A stretch of DNA of 64,000 nucleotides from Telmatactis stephensoni. Its lineage: Eukaryota; Cnidaria; Anthozoa; Actiniaria; Isophelliidae. Both the position numbers and the translations under genes were made by a program. Shown here piece by piece: positions 11,901-21,562 of the stretch. The notes under the pieces were generated by a model that was not told where the DNA came from, did not search any database, and was given only the letters and a program-made list of their open reading frames with translations. The DNA is taken from NCBI GenBank assembly GCA_029948255.1, contig JALIZF010001916.1:62001-126000 (forward strand), given 5' to 3'. The number at the start of each line of letters is the position of its first letter. The stretch's first letter is position 1.

Positions 11901-13647
11901 AGCCACTCGACCATCAGTTTATCTGTAGGTTAACTTACTGTTTAATAAAAATACTGCTGTTTCCAGTGTCAACAGATGTTTTTCTAGAAGCTAATGGACC
12001 AACTTCAACATTAAGACCAATCTTTCTCTTGTTAGCTGTGTCTGGTATTAAATGAAGATGATGGATGGTGTGCCAGGAACTCACATCAAACTCACTGGAT
12101 ATCTTTTCTATGTCTGACTTATAACAACCTCCACTGCAAAATCAAAATCAAATTTGACAGTGTTACTCTAATCCAGTTTGATTACAGATCTATTGTTTTG
12201 CCTGTGTTCATGACAAACAAGTATGATCATTTATTCTATTTATTCTAAAATATTCTAAATGAACACATACCACAATAGCCTGTGTCTTTCTACCATTATA
12301 TAATCGTCTTCATCTGCCAAATATCGCTTGCAGAAGTAGCAAGAGAAACATTCAGTATGGAACTTGTGGTCTCCTATTACCTGAAAAATAGTCAGTTTGA
12401 TAAATTTTACCGATGCTTTCAATAGAGTGGTTTTCTTATGAGTGGGAAACTAATTGCGCTGTACCGTGACCATATCAGTGCCGTAATGTCTATAAAAACA
12501 TTCATAATTCTTGCGGTAACTGTACCGTGCATTGATTGTGTTGTTTTCCCAGTCATATGAAAACTCTAGAAGTCTAGATTAAGAATTTCAAATTATGTAA
12601 ATTAAATCAAGATAATAGGTATATCTAAAAATATAATATCTATCATTTATGACAATATTTTCTGTTACTTCTTACCCTGGGAAAATAAACTAGTTTTAGT
12701 ATAAAATTGAACTCCAAAAGTTGTCATAAGCAATCAACAATGAAATGCAGAAACTTATAGGCAATGCAAAATCTATTTAGATAAGGATGTTACAGTAAAT
12801 ACTTAGCTTAAAGACACTAAATCACGATATTAGGTATAATACATTAAAGGATTTAACATGCTGCGGTTCGACTAAATAGATAAATAAATCATGAACATTT
12901 ACCGCAGACATCACAGCAATAACTTGGAGAAATTATGTTTTATTACTATAAGCGTTAAAAATTCCCAGCTGTTTTAGCTGTGATGTCACCGCTAACGAAT
13001 TCTCTAGAAAATATGGCTAAACAACAAAGCGATGGTAACTTGGTAAACGACAAATCACATTATTTATATCAGCATTAAAAAAGCAAAGCAATCGCAAAGC
13101 AAAGCATTGTTGAAGCGAGAAGTCAAGAGCTTTCAAAACCAATGGCAAATATTTAAAGTATGGCAGTCAGGTTAACAACTAAAAAGAGCAAACTACAATT
13201 GTTTGACAATAAAGAATAAAACGTTATACAAACCATGACTGGTCCCGTTATTTTGGAGAAACAATGGTGGCAAGCTGAAGAGAATTTGATGAGGTAGTCT
13301 TTCTTGCACAAAAGATCCGAGCCGCTAGCAAAGTACAATGAAGACGACAACTTTTGGTCGCAAACTGAGCACCTAAATTTGAACAAAAAACACCATTAAA
13401 ATACCTTGAGCAAAGGTGCTACGAGTATCATCAGTGTTGATATCATTATCTAACTGTCAATGAATAAAAGTTATTAAATACAAAATCATAAAGTTTGCTG
13501 TCATTGTCATTTGAGAAGCAAACAACTACAATTGTACCTGAAACATTCTCTATGGAAGTGGCTACGGATCGCTTTTGTAGAATGGCTGGTGTCAACATTT
13601 TTACAACACACAGGACAAGAAGCTACACTCGAGGATATAAGAGACAT
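2955..13647 (-). CDS. LIMK: LIM domain kinase (LIMK1/2 family), complete, 18 coding exons
   Basis: Ser/Thr kinase that in animals phosphorylates and inactivates cofilin/ADF, acting on actin in the cytoplasm. Coding exons, 5' to 3' on the minus strand: 13647-13538, 13372-13234, 12380-12271, 12133-11939, 11096-10994, 10584-10202, 9009-8940, 8869-8783, 8332-8245, 7564-7521, 7404-7345, 6870-6799, 6686-6574, 6412-6363, 4886-4831, 4610-4563, 4441-4335 and 3084-2955. All junctions are GT-AG, phases agree, and the total is 1965 nt (654 aa, family about 640-650). Domains: LIM1 (CPVC...HREC, residues about 9-63), LIM2 (about 68-128), PDZ (about 140-220), a Ser/Pro linker, and the kinase from about 350. 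The kinase shows GRGFFG, VMVMK (Lys about 383), the LIMK-type loop HRDLNSNN, VADFG, and an activation loop KKRYTVVG with Thr about 527 at the ROCK/PAK site. The start is the first ATG before LIM1. The gene lies head-to-head with the first oxidase gene. One unresolved point is that no 5' UTR exon could be identified. Confidence 0.95.
3395..3685. mobile_element. palindromic MITE with CRE and CCAAT motifs, copy 1
   Basis: A foldback element. The left part has a GATTCCATTTTTCCGTGC block and a GACGTCAAAATGTGGTGAG block; both recur in inverse order and orientation on the right. The left flank carries CTGATTGGT twice. It lies in the last LIMK intron. Related copies are at 3985-4188 and 19618-19940. 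Confidence 0.7.
3985..4188. mobile_element. palindromic MITE with CRE and CCAAT motifs, copy 2
   Basis: Same family as 3395-3685. It starts with TATTACACGCGCTCTGATTGG, contains two TGACGTCA sites in inverse arrangement, and ends with ACGGAAAATAGAATCTATTTG. It is shorter than the other copies. It lies in the LIMK intron before the last exon. Confidence 0.65.
4902..5108. repeat. tandem array of five 39-40 bp units in a LIMK intron
   Basis: Five units each contain GTTATACGATGTAACGTGAG followed by CTCTGATTGGTTAA, so each unit carries a reverse CCAAT box. A partial unit is inserted near 4981. The array lies between LIMK exons 14 and 15. Confidence 0.85.
6946..7252. mobile_element. MITE with inverted ends and octamer-like motifs
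   Basis: The left end, AAGCCTGGTTCACAG, and the right end, GAGAACCAAGCTT, are imperfect inverted repeats, each followed inward by ATGCAAATGCAA-type sequence. It lies between LIMK exons 11 and 12. The open frame across it has no recognisable domain. Confidence 0.5.
7679..7841. mobile_element. palindromic foldback element
   Basis: The arms begin AAATCGCACGATCTT and end with its complement. Inner parts such as CAAAATAGGACGAGCC and TCGTCCTATTT-like sequence also pair. It abuts a second small palindrome (7846-7920) with ends TTATAATACACTAT / ATAGTGTATTATAA. Both are in a LIMK intron. Confidence 0.65.
8405..8680. repeat. minisatellite of about 20-21 bp units in a LIMK intron
   Basis: About a dozen copies of CTATCAGTGAAGTGTTAGCAA or its variant ending GTTGGCCAA. 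The two unit types alternate irregularly. The array lies between LIMK exons 8 and 9. Confidence 0.9.
9205..9372. mobile_element. non-autonomous element, GGATTTAGG-end family, copy A
   Basis: Begins CAGGGTTGGATTTAGGG and ends near TTGATCTGCAACTG. The internal sequence (CCTGAGACAACTTTG, CTGGATCCTTTGGACTG) is shared with 10660-10830 and with degraded copies at 4684-4760 and 61610-61735. The ends resemble those of hAT-derived MITEs; that assignment is an inference. Confidence 0.45.
9909..10020. repeat. GTCATACG-family repeat, fragment in a LIMK intron
   Basis: Contains CACGAC and TCACAG motifs, a TTTACAGACATCATGGCACTG block and ACTCATATGAAAACTGCTC. It is related to 12420-12570, 15120-15262 and the double copy at 18600-18910. 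Confidence 0.5.
10660..10830. mobile_element. non-autonomous element, GGATTTAGG-end family, copy B
   Basis: Inverted ends GGGCAGATTTAG and ATAGATCTGCCC. The internal sequence matches the 9205-9372 copy (CTGAGATGACTTT, CTGGATCCTCATACTG, CTTCCAATTTCCATAAC). It lies between LIMK exons 5 and 6. Confidence 0.5.
12420..12570. repeat. GTCATACG-family repeat in a LIMK intron
   Basis: The interior, GTACCGTGACC...CAGTGCCGTAATG...TATAAAAACATTCATAATTC, and the end, CCCAGTCATATGAAAAC, match the same blocks in 18780-18905. It lies between LIMK exons 2 and 3. Confidence 0.5.
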
Positions 13648-14277
13648 TTGTTTAGTTTGTCAGTAAAAAGACGACATTGTTGATTCAAGTGTTAGACCAC
13701 CTTCTGTGCAGGTCTTTGCTGTACTAAATAGACTCGTAACCATTCCACAACGGCCATCACCAAACTGCGTGCATTTTCCCCCTTTCTTTCGTCTTTTTCC
13801 CTTTCTTTCGTCTTTTTCCCTTTTTTTCGTCTTTTAGGAATATCTAATGAAATAAATATAATAAAATTGATTATTATGTTTAGATTGAATTCTTTTGCAT
13901 CATAAACCTCATTAACACTACAACGCTTGTGTACGCAAAGATCACATGGAACGTCTGAAGCTCATGAAGAAAATGGAGAAAAACATGGAGAAAAACCTAT
14001 GCGTTTTCAGATTAGTTTAGATGCTGCCTAAAAAGAAGTCGGTCTGAGGTGCACAAAAACTCTCATCATCCGGGCATCATCATTATTCGGGTTTGTCACG
14101 CTAGACTACCGTTACCGTCTGACAATGTTTATATTTAATTTCAGACGTAGAAATGAGCACTGCATGCAATGTAATCAAAATCCATAAGCTGTCTTACATA
14201 CAATAACCTCAGAAATTGAAGTAATTGAGAGATTATAAACCTGCTTGGGACGGTTCTGACAAGAAAAAAACACCATC
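13648..14277. promoter_or_regulatory. divergent intergenic region, LIMK (minus) and oxidase copy 1 (plus)
   Basis: The two initiator codons are 630 bp apart and point away from each other, so both promoters must lie here or in unseen upstream UTR exons. A pyrimidine-rich tandem repeat, three copies of about 19 bp around CCCTTTCTTTCGTCTTTTT, lies at 13777-13835. No TATA box can be assigned with confidence. Confidence 0.5.
13777..13835. repeat. three-copy pyrimidine-rich tandem repeat
   Basis: CCCTTTCTTTCGTCTTTTT is repeated almost exactly three times, the last copy carrying a TTTTTTC variant. It lies about 130 bp upstream of the LIMK start codon. Confidence 0.85.
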
Positions 14278-15424
14278 ATGACAGGAAAAATGCCGAAAAA
14301 GGTTCGTATGGTTCATGCAAATCGAGGTATTACTTTAGTGTCTCTGAAGTTATCAGCACGTCACTGGTCTCATTGATCAAATGAAGCACTTCGTATGTAC
14401 GTTTTTTTAAAAATTTAGTTTTAGCAAAAGACGAAAAGACACTAAGTTTTTCAGTGTGCTAGAAAGCACTGAATTCGGCTGCCATAATTGTGTCTGCATG
14501 TGTCTGGGTCGATCCCTGGGTCATGTCGAACATGAACATGTCTTGTTTGAGCACAATTAATGTTGTGTTTTGTTGTGAGTTTTGTTTTGAACATCTTCTA
14601 GTTTGATCCTGAATGTGAGCTATAAGAGGCCCTTTTTTATCCTCCGAATCGATCCTGAATGGCACGGGGTAATGTGTGACAAATTAGATGTACTCTTCGC
14701 TCTTTGTTTTTAGGGCAAAGTACTAGTGATTGGCGCAGGGGTAATTGGACTTACAACAGCTGTGACACTTGCAGAACAAGGGTAAGAACTGAGACTTTTG
14801 CGTGACCTAAGGGAAGGATCATTTAATATGACGAGGGGGGGCTAAAAGGTTTAAAGGGGGGCCCCTTGGTTTTCAAAAGATGTTAAGAGGGGGCTTCTGA
14901 ATTTTTGGGATGGTCAAAAGGGGGCGTCAAGTTTTTATTCCTATATATCATTTTGGTATTTAGAGGATTAAAGTTTATTTATAAGAGGGGGGGGGGGGGG
15001 GCTAAAATAATCGACAAGGTCAAAATGTGGGGCTATGAAAATTTTCCGGGTTAGATTTCCAAATCTTCATGCCGCCCCCCCCCCCCCCCCCCCCCCTCCC
15101 CGTCATATTAAATGATGCGCGAAAATATGTACTGTGTAGTACAGTACGAATGAAGCGGACCGCGCGTGCCGTGGGTGGGGTCCATATAGAGATTCCCGCC
15201 GTAACCGTGCCGTGACTTTGCGGTGCCGTTTTCACAGTCATACGAAATCTACTTTAGAAGTAATCAACCATCTCGGCTTGACGTGACTTACTTCGTTCAG
15301 AAGCAGAAGTCTGATTGCTCATTCATGTTGTGTGCAGCAAGGATTCTTCCTTCCTTCGTTTCTTTCGTTCTTTCTTATTCTTTCGTTCTTTCTTTTTCTT
15401 TCTTTCTTTCTTTCCTTCCTTCCT

Positions 15425-15492
<68 letters not shown>

Positions 15493-18400
15493 CTTTGTCT
15501 TTATCTTTTATCTGGCTCTTTTTATGTTTGCATTTTTAGGTACAAGACAAGAGTTTTAGCTCGTGACTTCTTTGGCTGTGACCGTGAGTCAAAGTCCAAA
15601 CTGGCGTCTCAAGCAGGACCAGCGTCTTGGTCCCTGTGCACTGACCATCCTGGTCGAGAAGATGCGTTAAAAGTAAGAGACATACCAGAACGTCAGAGAC
15701 GTCAAAAAGAACAAATAAACAAACAGACAGACAGTCAAAAAGAACAAACAATCGGACGGGCAGCAACACAGTTTTACACCATTGAAATTTGTTTAATTTT
15801 CAGTCGTTTTATATTCTCTCTCCATTTGCCTTTCTGTTGCACTTCAAGCTTATGGAGCGAAGGCTCCCCACAGAGGCTCCAAGCGGAGACTGGAGAAGAG
15901 TTAAATAAAAAAAGAAAAACGCTGAGCAGTTTCCAGTTTCTCTTTGGAGGGTCAATCCAGTCCCGGTCGACTCGCCCCAGTCTTAAAGCTTGAGCACACA
16001 AAACAATTTGTTTTCCTTTGCGCGAAACAAAGCAACCATATTTTTATTTATTTAACGTCGATAACTCGTGACAGTAATTCAACTGATAAACATGAGGTCG
16101 ACGATGCGCTCATTTTACTCCCCCCTTTCCATCAGTGCTCCGTTTTAAGGGTATTTAAAGCTACTTAAAGCTACACAGAAAGGAAAGAAGTCGAAACAAG
16201 GATGTGAGATCTGGGGATCGAACTAGGGACCTCTTGCACCGAAGGCCGCGCACTAACCAACTGTGCCATCCTTGCTCCTTGAAAACAGTAGGGATTACTT
16301 GCAACTGCTGCACAAATGTTTTTACTTCTCTAGCGTTATTCCAAGCGTTCAAGGGCACAAAATTTTTCATGTTTTCAACATCTGCACGTTGTCCCTTCAA
16401 AACTAGCAGTCATCATCCTCTGGAACGCACTGCGTCTACACAAGAGACTATAATACTAAGAGAGCGAAACTCAGTATTGATGTTTGTGCGATGTTCGTGG
16501 CGACTAAGGCTATTTTTAGTAACTTCGCCATCGCGCGCGCAAGGCTCTTTGACGTGCGCATGGACGGGACCGTGTGCTTTCGGCTTTTGAATTCTATTGT
16601 TCAAAAGCCTTGCGCGCGATGGCGAAGTTACTAAAATAGCTTTAGTCGCCGCGAACATCACACAGACATCAATACTGAGTTTCGGTCTCTTAGTATTATA
16701 GCCTGCATAGCCTGGCTGTTTTGGGGAGGGGGAAGGGAAAGTAATATGGTGTCTTGGTCTCCAGTGATCACCATGAATACTGACACAAACCTTGGTTCTC
16801 TCAGATTTGTCATTTTTGTTTCTGTCTTGTTCCCCAGCCACAAATCAGTTTAATGGAATTGATATAGTGTTGGAATAGCATTTTTGTATGTTAAAATTTT
16901 AAAACCGTCTTTTTAGTCTTGGTGTATGCATAGTTATCACAAGTTTACAAAGCTTGCAGAAGACTCCACCCATACGGGTGTATTTATGGTAGAACGACTA
17001 TGGATGTACCCACACAAGGTAACTCGACATATTCGTCTTCTTTTCTCTTCTCTGGTCTCTTCTGTTCTCTTCTCTTTAGTTGTTTTGTCTCATCTCTTCT
17101 ATTCTTCTCGACTCTTTTCGTATCTTTTCTTTTCTCTCTCTCTCTTTCATGTATTTCTTTCTTCCTTCCTTTCTTTTTACTTCCAGTTCCCTTGCTTGTT
17201 TGTCTAACACTAGTCTGTTTATTTGCTTTCTTGTTTGTCTACCTGTTTGTTCGGATTTTGAATCACCATCTTTCTCATTCATGCATGTCTCTTTGATGCT
17301 TACCTTCAACTTTTCCTGACGACTAGAAACTGTGTTGAGCGAACATGTTAGTTTTGACTCACTCTGACAGGCAAAGAATCCGCGAGACAAAAGTGTTGTG
17401 TTTTTCCTTTTCTCTTTTTCATTCATTCATTCTTTTCTTTTCCGAAAACACTTTTTAATATATTTTATTATATTTATTAATGTTCAGTTTATTATTATAT
17501 CTATGTGCTCCATCTTCACCGCATTAATCTTGCGAGAGAAATTTTTCAAAGTGAGAATTTAATTCACGAATCAACTGAGCACGCATATTGTATCAGCACA
17601 GCATCCTTGTGTAAATGACATCGTTGATGCACGACCGTTGTAGCTGAAAAGAAGGAAGAGAAAATAGAATGGTAGAATGGTATTCCCACTGAGGAAATTA
17701 ATCATTTGTAAATCGCCTGATACGTAATATCACTGAACTTGTTGCATTAAAAACGAACTAGTTTCGATCTAAGCTGTGCTCCGTGATCAGACATGGGTCG
17801 CGTATGGTGGCTGCTACGTGTATGTGTGTGTAAATTTGTATGTAAATGTGTGATTGTTCAATTGTCTCGTAATATGAAAGCGCCCTTTTAAACCTTCGAC
17901 TCGATCACGTTGAGCTGCGCCCTTCGTAATTCAGTACTTAGCCGCAAGGAAGGGTGATGAGCTACTCCTAATTTATTTATTTGTTTTATTACTTCATGCA
18001 GATCACCAGTGTACCAGAATCCAAGGATCTGATGGATACCGTAAAGGATTTTTCAGGATTTTGTCATTCAAAAGAACTCGTGAAAGAGAAAGGTAACGCA
18101 TATGTAAGATTATTTACCCCTTAATGGGTGGGATGGAGGTTGAGAACAAACACGAAATGGTGTCAGTTTCCATGACAACGCAGAACAGTTAACCTGTAGT
18201 ATAACGGATGTTGAATTGTCAGGAGTGTCCATGGATTATGGTCTGATAGATGCCATGTCAGCACAAGTGCCAGTTATTGAGGTGGATCTATTTCTATTGT
18301 GGCTCACACAGCAGGTTAGTCAATAAACGTCTGGTTTGGGCTCCCTGTGGCAAGGGACAACCTTTGCGGATACATGACTGGGACCAAATGTTTTCTGCTC

Positions 18401-21400
18401 TGCCAGGCGCTTTTCCCACGGCTACCGGGACATACTCCCTCTCCCCTAATGTGTCTTGGAACATACAATTCATTAATTACTGCAATTTAAAATTTACTTT
18501 TCAAGATATTTGATGACAAAGTTCAGCATTTTACTGCTAAAGGTGGTGGCTACCGGTTAATACCACCCCACCCCCCTAAATTGGGTACCTTAGCTTTTTA
18601 GAGCGGTTTTCGTTTTACTGAGAAAACAACACGGACACTGCACGACACGGTTACGACACAGTTACGGCAGGAATTTCTAATGTTTTTATAGACATTGCGG
18701 CACTGACACGGTCACGGCACAGTACGTTCCCCTCTCATACGAAAATTGCTCTAGATATCCATTGCAAAACCTTAGAGCAGATTTCGTATGAGTGTGAAAC
18801 GGACCGCGCCGTGCCGTGACCGTGTCAGTGCCCTGATCTCTATAAAAACATTCGAAATTCCTGCCGTGACCGTGCGGTTCCGTTTTCACAGTCATACGAA
18901 ATCTACTCTATCGCGTCAGGTGACCAAAAGATCATCGAAAATGGACTTTACCTAACCACGAAATGGACCTGCGAAAGTAGAGTAACATCAATAAGACAAC
19001 TAAAAACTGCACAAAAAGATGCCAGATGTTTGTTTTTGAGAATAGCCAGGGGAAGGGAGGGGAGGGGAGGAGGAAGGGAAGGGGCTGGGAGACGGGGGAA
19101 AAAAAAGAAGCACTGGTACTTTTTGTCACGAAGTTCCATAAATGTTATGTCACGCAAGATCGTTACTCCATGCAATCCTTTGCAGTGTATTATAAAAGGT
19201 GTGGATTTTATCAAAGGATCCGTTCATTCCTTACTTCAAAACTGTGACTCGTTGAAGAGAAAATACGACGTGGATTTTATAGTGAATTGTACTGGAATAT
19301 ACGCAGGAAAGTTAGTGCAAGATGTCTACCCCATGTTAGGTAAGAACATTATTCACATATCCATAGATTGTCACATATCTGTGGTTTCAAGGGTGCTTGC
19401 GACAAGTGCGCGAAATTGAGGCCCATGATAAAGAAATGAAAATGAAATGAAAATTTTGCACTTATATGGCGCAAGTATCGGATTCGAACCCCGACCTCCC
19501 GCACGAAAGACCGACGCTCAACCAACTGAGCCAACTGGGCGGCAGTTAAAGAGAAGGAATTGAGAAGCAGATTTCATTAACATCAGTTATCTGTCAGAGG
19601 TTGAAAGGACAATCAAGAAACTAACAAATAGATTCTATTTTTTCGTGCGTCTGTACTCTAATAAATGCACAGATGACGTCAAAATGTGGCGAGAATGACA
19701 ACGACAAAGTACGCGTGACTGTTATTCTCGCCACAATTTGACGTCTTGTGTGTATTATTAGGACTATTAGAGTACAATGAAAAATGGAATCGTTTTGTTT
19801 TATATCATAGTCGTCATTGAAATATTCAACCAATCAGAGCGTGCGTAAGATTCAATGACGGCATTTATGCGTGTGTACTGTAATAACACACGGTTCTCGA
19901 CCAATCAGAGTGCGCGTAATATACCAATAATAATATACCAATAATCCTTTTGGCGCATTTGAATATATACCTGTATAGAATTTGCGCCATATATATGAAT
20001 AAATTATTTTATAACATAGCTACAATTTTACGCGCGCCTTGATTGGCCAGAAAGCTATGAACTATTTGCCCATGGGCTGCACTGCGCGAGCACTATTTTA
20101 ACGTTTTAGGCTCTGTTATAAGTCAATTAGACAACAGAAAGCCGCTTGCCCATGGCGTTATTGACGCACTTGAGAAAATATAAAGAATCTTAGCAAACTA
20201 GAGTCGCACTCGGCTACGCCTCATGCCACTCTTACGTTTGTTAATCGTTCTATATATTTTCTCTCGTGCGTCTATAATGCCATGGGCGTGGCTTTCTGCT
20301 ATTTGATAAATATAATTATTACAATTATATAGTATCTAATCAGGTATTTTTCTCTGGTGTCAGGGACAGGGTTACTTCTACGAAACGAGGACAGGACATT
20401 TTATTATCCAAACTCCTTAGCCTTAACTGTTCAAAACAAAACCTGGTATGAAGAACAAACCAAAGCAGTTGGATTTGTTTACATTATTCCAAGAGGTGAT
20501 CAAAACTTGCTGCTTTATAAGAATGTTACTTGTACAATTATTAGCGAAGCTACAATTCCTGCAAGTGTTTTTTGCCCTACAACTTTATGCCTACACAACG
20601 TTAACATTTACGTAACGTCTACGTACAACAGCACGTTTGCACAGTGTGTACATCTCTACAACATTGGGCGCAAAAGTGAAGGAGTAGAATGTATTTCTAT
20701 TTCTATGACTATTGGGGGCAATTAAAAGCCTACACACAAGATGTGTCTACCCTTAGAACAGCTGCGCGCATCAGTCGAGGGTTTACAAATTAGGATCGAG
20801 ATTTACTTCTGCTGATACAATCCCGTACCCAGAGCCCGCGTTATTTTCGGCCAGCGGTGAATTATTCGTTTCGCCGCTGACTGAAAGTAACGCGGGCTCT
20901 AGGTACGAGATTGATGCAGACTTCTACAACTTTGTCTATAACACTACGTGCAGCATTGCAGGGTGGACACACGGCGCACCTGTGTGCGCGCACAATGTTG
21001 CAGAAAATGTTGCGTATTCAACAGCTGTTACGCGCAACGTTCAATTAACAAATTGAAGATGATTTTGAGCTGTCTGTCCTCTTATTGACACACTCTTGAC
21101 GTCATAAAATGTTCAAAACTCAAGTGGAATCACGAGCGCAGTTTCCAGTTGATATGATGGTGCACCCCCTCGAGAAGACGATGCACCTCCTCCTTAAGAT
21201 AATCCTTGATCCGCCTTTGTCTCACTTTGCTGCGTGTTTTAGGTGACCATAGTTTGTGGTTTGGAACAATGAAATTAGAAACCTACGACAAGAACATCAC
21301 CATTGAACATCCAGCTGTACAAAGAATGCTTCAGGAGTGTCAGGCTGTCTACCCAACGTTAAGAACACTTGATCAAAAACATCTTCATCTTACCGTGGGT

Positions 21401-21562
21401 ATACGTCCCATGCGCAAAGGCGGACCGCGTATTGAGCAAGATCCACGATATTCGTTCTTAATTCATAATTATGGACATGGCTCTTACGGAGTAACTATGT
21501 CTTGGGGCTGTGCTGATGAGGTGTTCCGTATTGTAGACAAGACACGAAGTTCTAAATTATAA
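14278..21562 (+). CDS. DAO: D-amino-acid oxidase family flavoenzyme, copy 1 (peroxisomal)
   Basis: FAD-dependent oxidase of the DAO/DDO family: D-amino acid to 2-oxo acid, ammonia and H2O2. Exons: 14278-14301, 14714-14781, 15540-15672, 16917-17018, 18002-18092, 18223-18314, 19186-19339, 20364-20495 and 21243-21562. Phases agree and the predicted protein is 371 aa (family about 340-370). Residues 15-20 are GAGVIG, the FAD-binding Rossmann motif. SQAG near residue 54 matches the family's AAG block. VYIIP aligns with the substrate Tyr region (pig DAAO Tyr228), GIRPMR with the Arg283 block, and IHNYGHGSYG...WGCA fits the family signature. The C-terminus is SKL, a type 1 peroxisomal signal. WGCA is more DAO-like than DDO-like, but substrate preference cannot be settled. 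Exon 7 lacks two residues present in copies 2 and 3. The first exon was chosen because its 24-bp length and KK ending match copies 2 and 3. Confidence 0.9.
14818..15116. mobile_element. MITE with G-run and C-run in oxidase copy 1, intron 2
   Basis: Terminal inverted repeats ATCATTTAATATGACG (left) and CGTCATATTAAATGAT (right) are exact. Immediately inside are G-rich (left) and C-rich (right) stretches. A run of 15 G ends at 15001, and a run of 22 C lies at 15075-15096. Confidence 0.8.
15340..15492. repeat. pyrimidine tract with (TC)n microsatellite
   Basis: TTTC/TTCC repeats lead into a pure TC run of roughly 60 bp (about 15430-15488). It lies just upstream of the intron acceptor at 15539 in oxidase copy 1. 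Long open frames here are low-complexity translations. Confidence 0.9.
16100..16280 (-). mobile_element. tRNA-derived SINE (family B), copy 1
   Basis: Read on the minus strand from about 16280: GGATGGCACAGTTGGTTAG (A-box region), then GTTCGATCCCCAG (B-box), then a tail TTGTTTCGACTTCTTTCCTT. The same unit, including the tail TTTAAATACCCTTAAAAC, occurs at 48490-48668. It lies in an intron of oxidase copy 1. Confidence 0.75.
16448..16701. mobile_element. long palindromic MITE
   Basis: Arms of about 100 bp starting CTATAATACTAAGAGAGCGA pair with the right end, with few mismatches. The inner arms share CTTGCGCGCGATGGCGAAG-type sequence. It lies in intron 3 of oxidase copy 1. Open frames across it are the two arms read on opposite strands. 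Confidence 0.8.
17788..17968. repeat. dispersed repeat, also at 38290-38463
   Basis: About 175 bp beginning AGACATGGGTCG and including GGTGGCTGCTACGTGTATGT and CTTCGACTCGATCACGTTGA. The second copy is in the same orientation near the start of the oxidase copy 3 region. It is non-coding and of unknown class. Confidence 0.75.
18600..18910. repeat. GTCATACG-family repeat, palindromic double copy
   Basis: Two copies in inverted orientation meet near 18750-18790. Shared blocks are CACGGTCACGGCAC, TTTTTATAGACATT and CTCATACGAAA. A single copy is at 15120-15262. Both lie in introns of oxidase copy 1. Confidence 0.65.
19425..19545 (-). mobile_element. tRNA-derived SINE (family C)
   Basis: On the minus strand, from about 19545: TGGCTCAGTTGGTTGAGCG (A-box region), then GGGGTTCGAATCCGATAC (B-box), ending in TTTCATTTCATTTC repeats. 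The 5' part resembles a tRNA, but the 3' acceptor pairing is missing. It lies in intron 7 of oxidase copy 1. Confidence 0.75.
19618..19940. mobile_element. palindromic MITE with CRE and CCAAT motifs, copy 3
   Basis: Same family as 3395-3685, in opposite orientation. It starts AAATAGATTCTATTTTTTCG, has two GACGTC blocks in inverse arrangement, and ends with ACCAATCAGAGTGCGCGTAA. It lies in intron 7 of oxidase copy 1. Confidence 0.75.
20131..20311. mobile_element. palindromic element before exon 8 of oxidase copy 1
   Basis: The left arm, CAGAAAGCCGCTTGCCCATG, and the right arm, CATGGGCGTGGCTTTCTG, pair. GTCAATAACGCC-type and GAGAAAATATA blocks inside also pair imperfectly. Confidence 0.5.
20814..20914. 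mobile_element. short hairpin MITE (GTACCCAGAGCC family)
   Basis: Left arm ATCCCGTACCCAGAGCCCGC, right arm GCGGGCTCTAGGTACGAGAT, with a nested inner hairpin around GCCAGCGG and CCGCTGAC. It lies in intron 8 of oxidase copy 1. Confidence 0.7.

Noticed and set aside
15223..15993. 256-codon open frame on the plus strand
   Set aside because: Mostly Ser/Leu/Phe from the TC and TTTC repeats; it only overlaps the true oxidase exon (15540-15672) in the frame used there and runs through intron on both sides.
16413..16841. 142-codon minus-strand open frame
   Set aside because: It spans a palindromic MITE; the two arms produce mirrored peptides on opposite strands.
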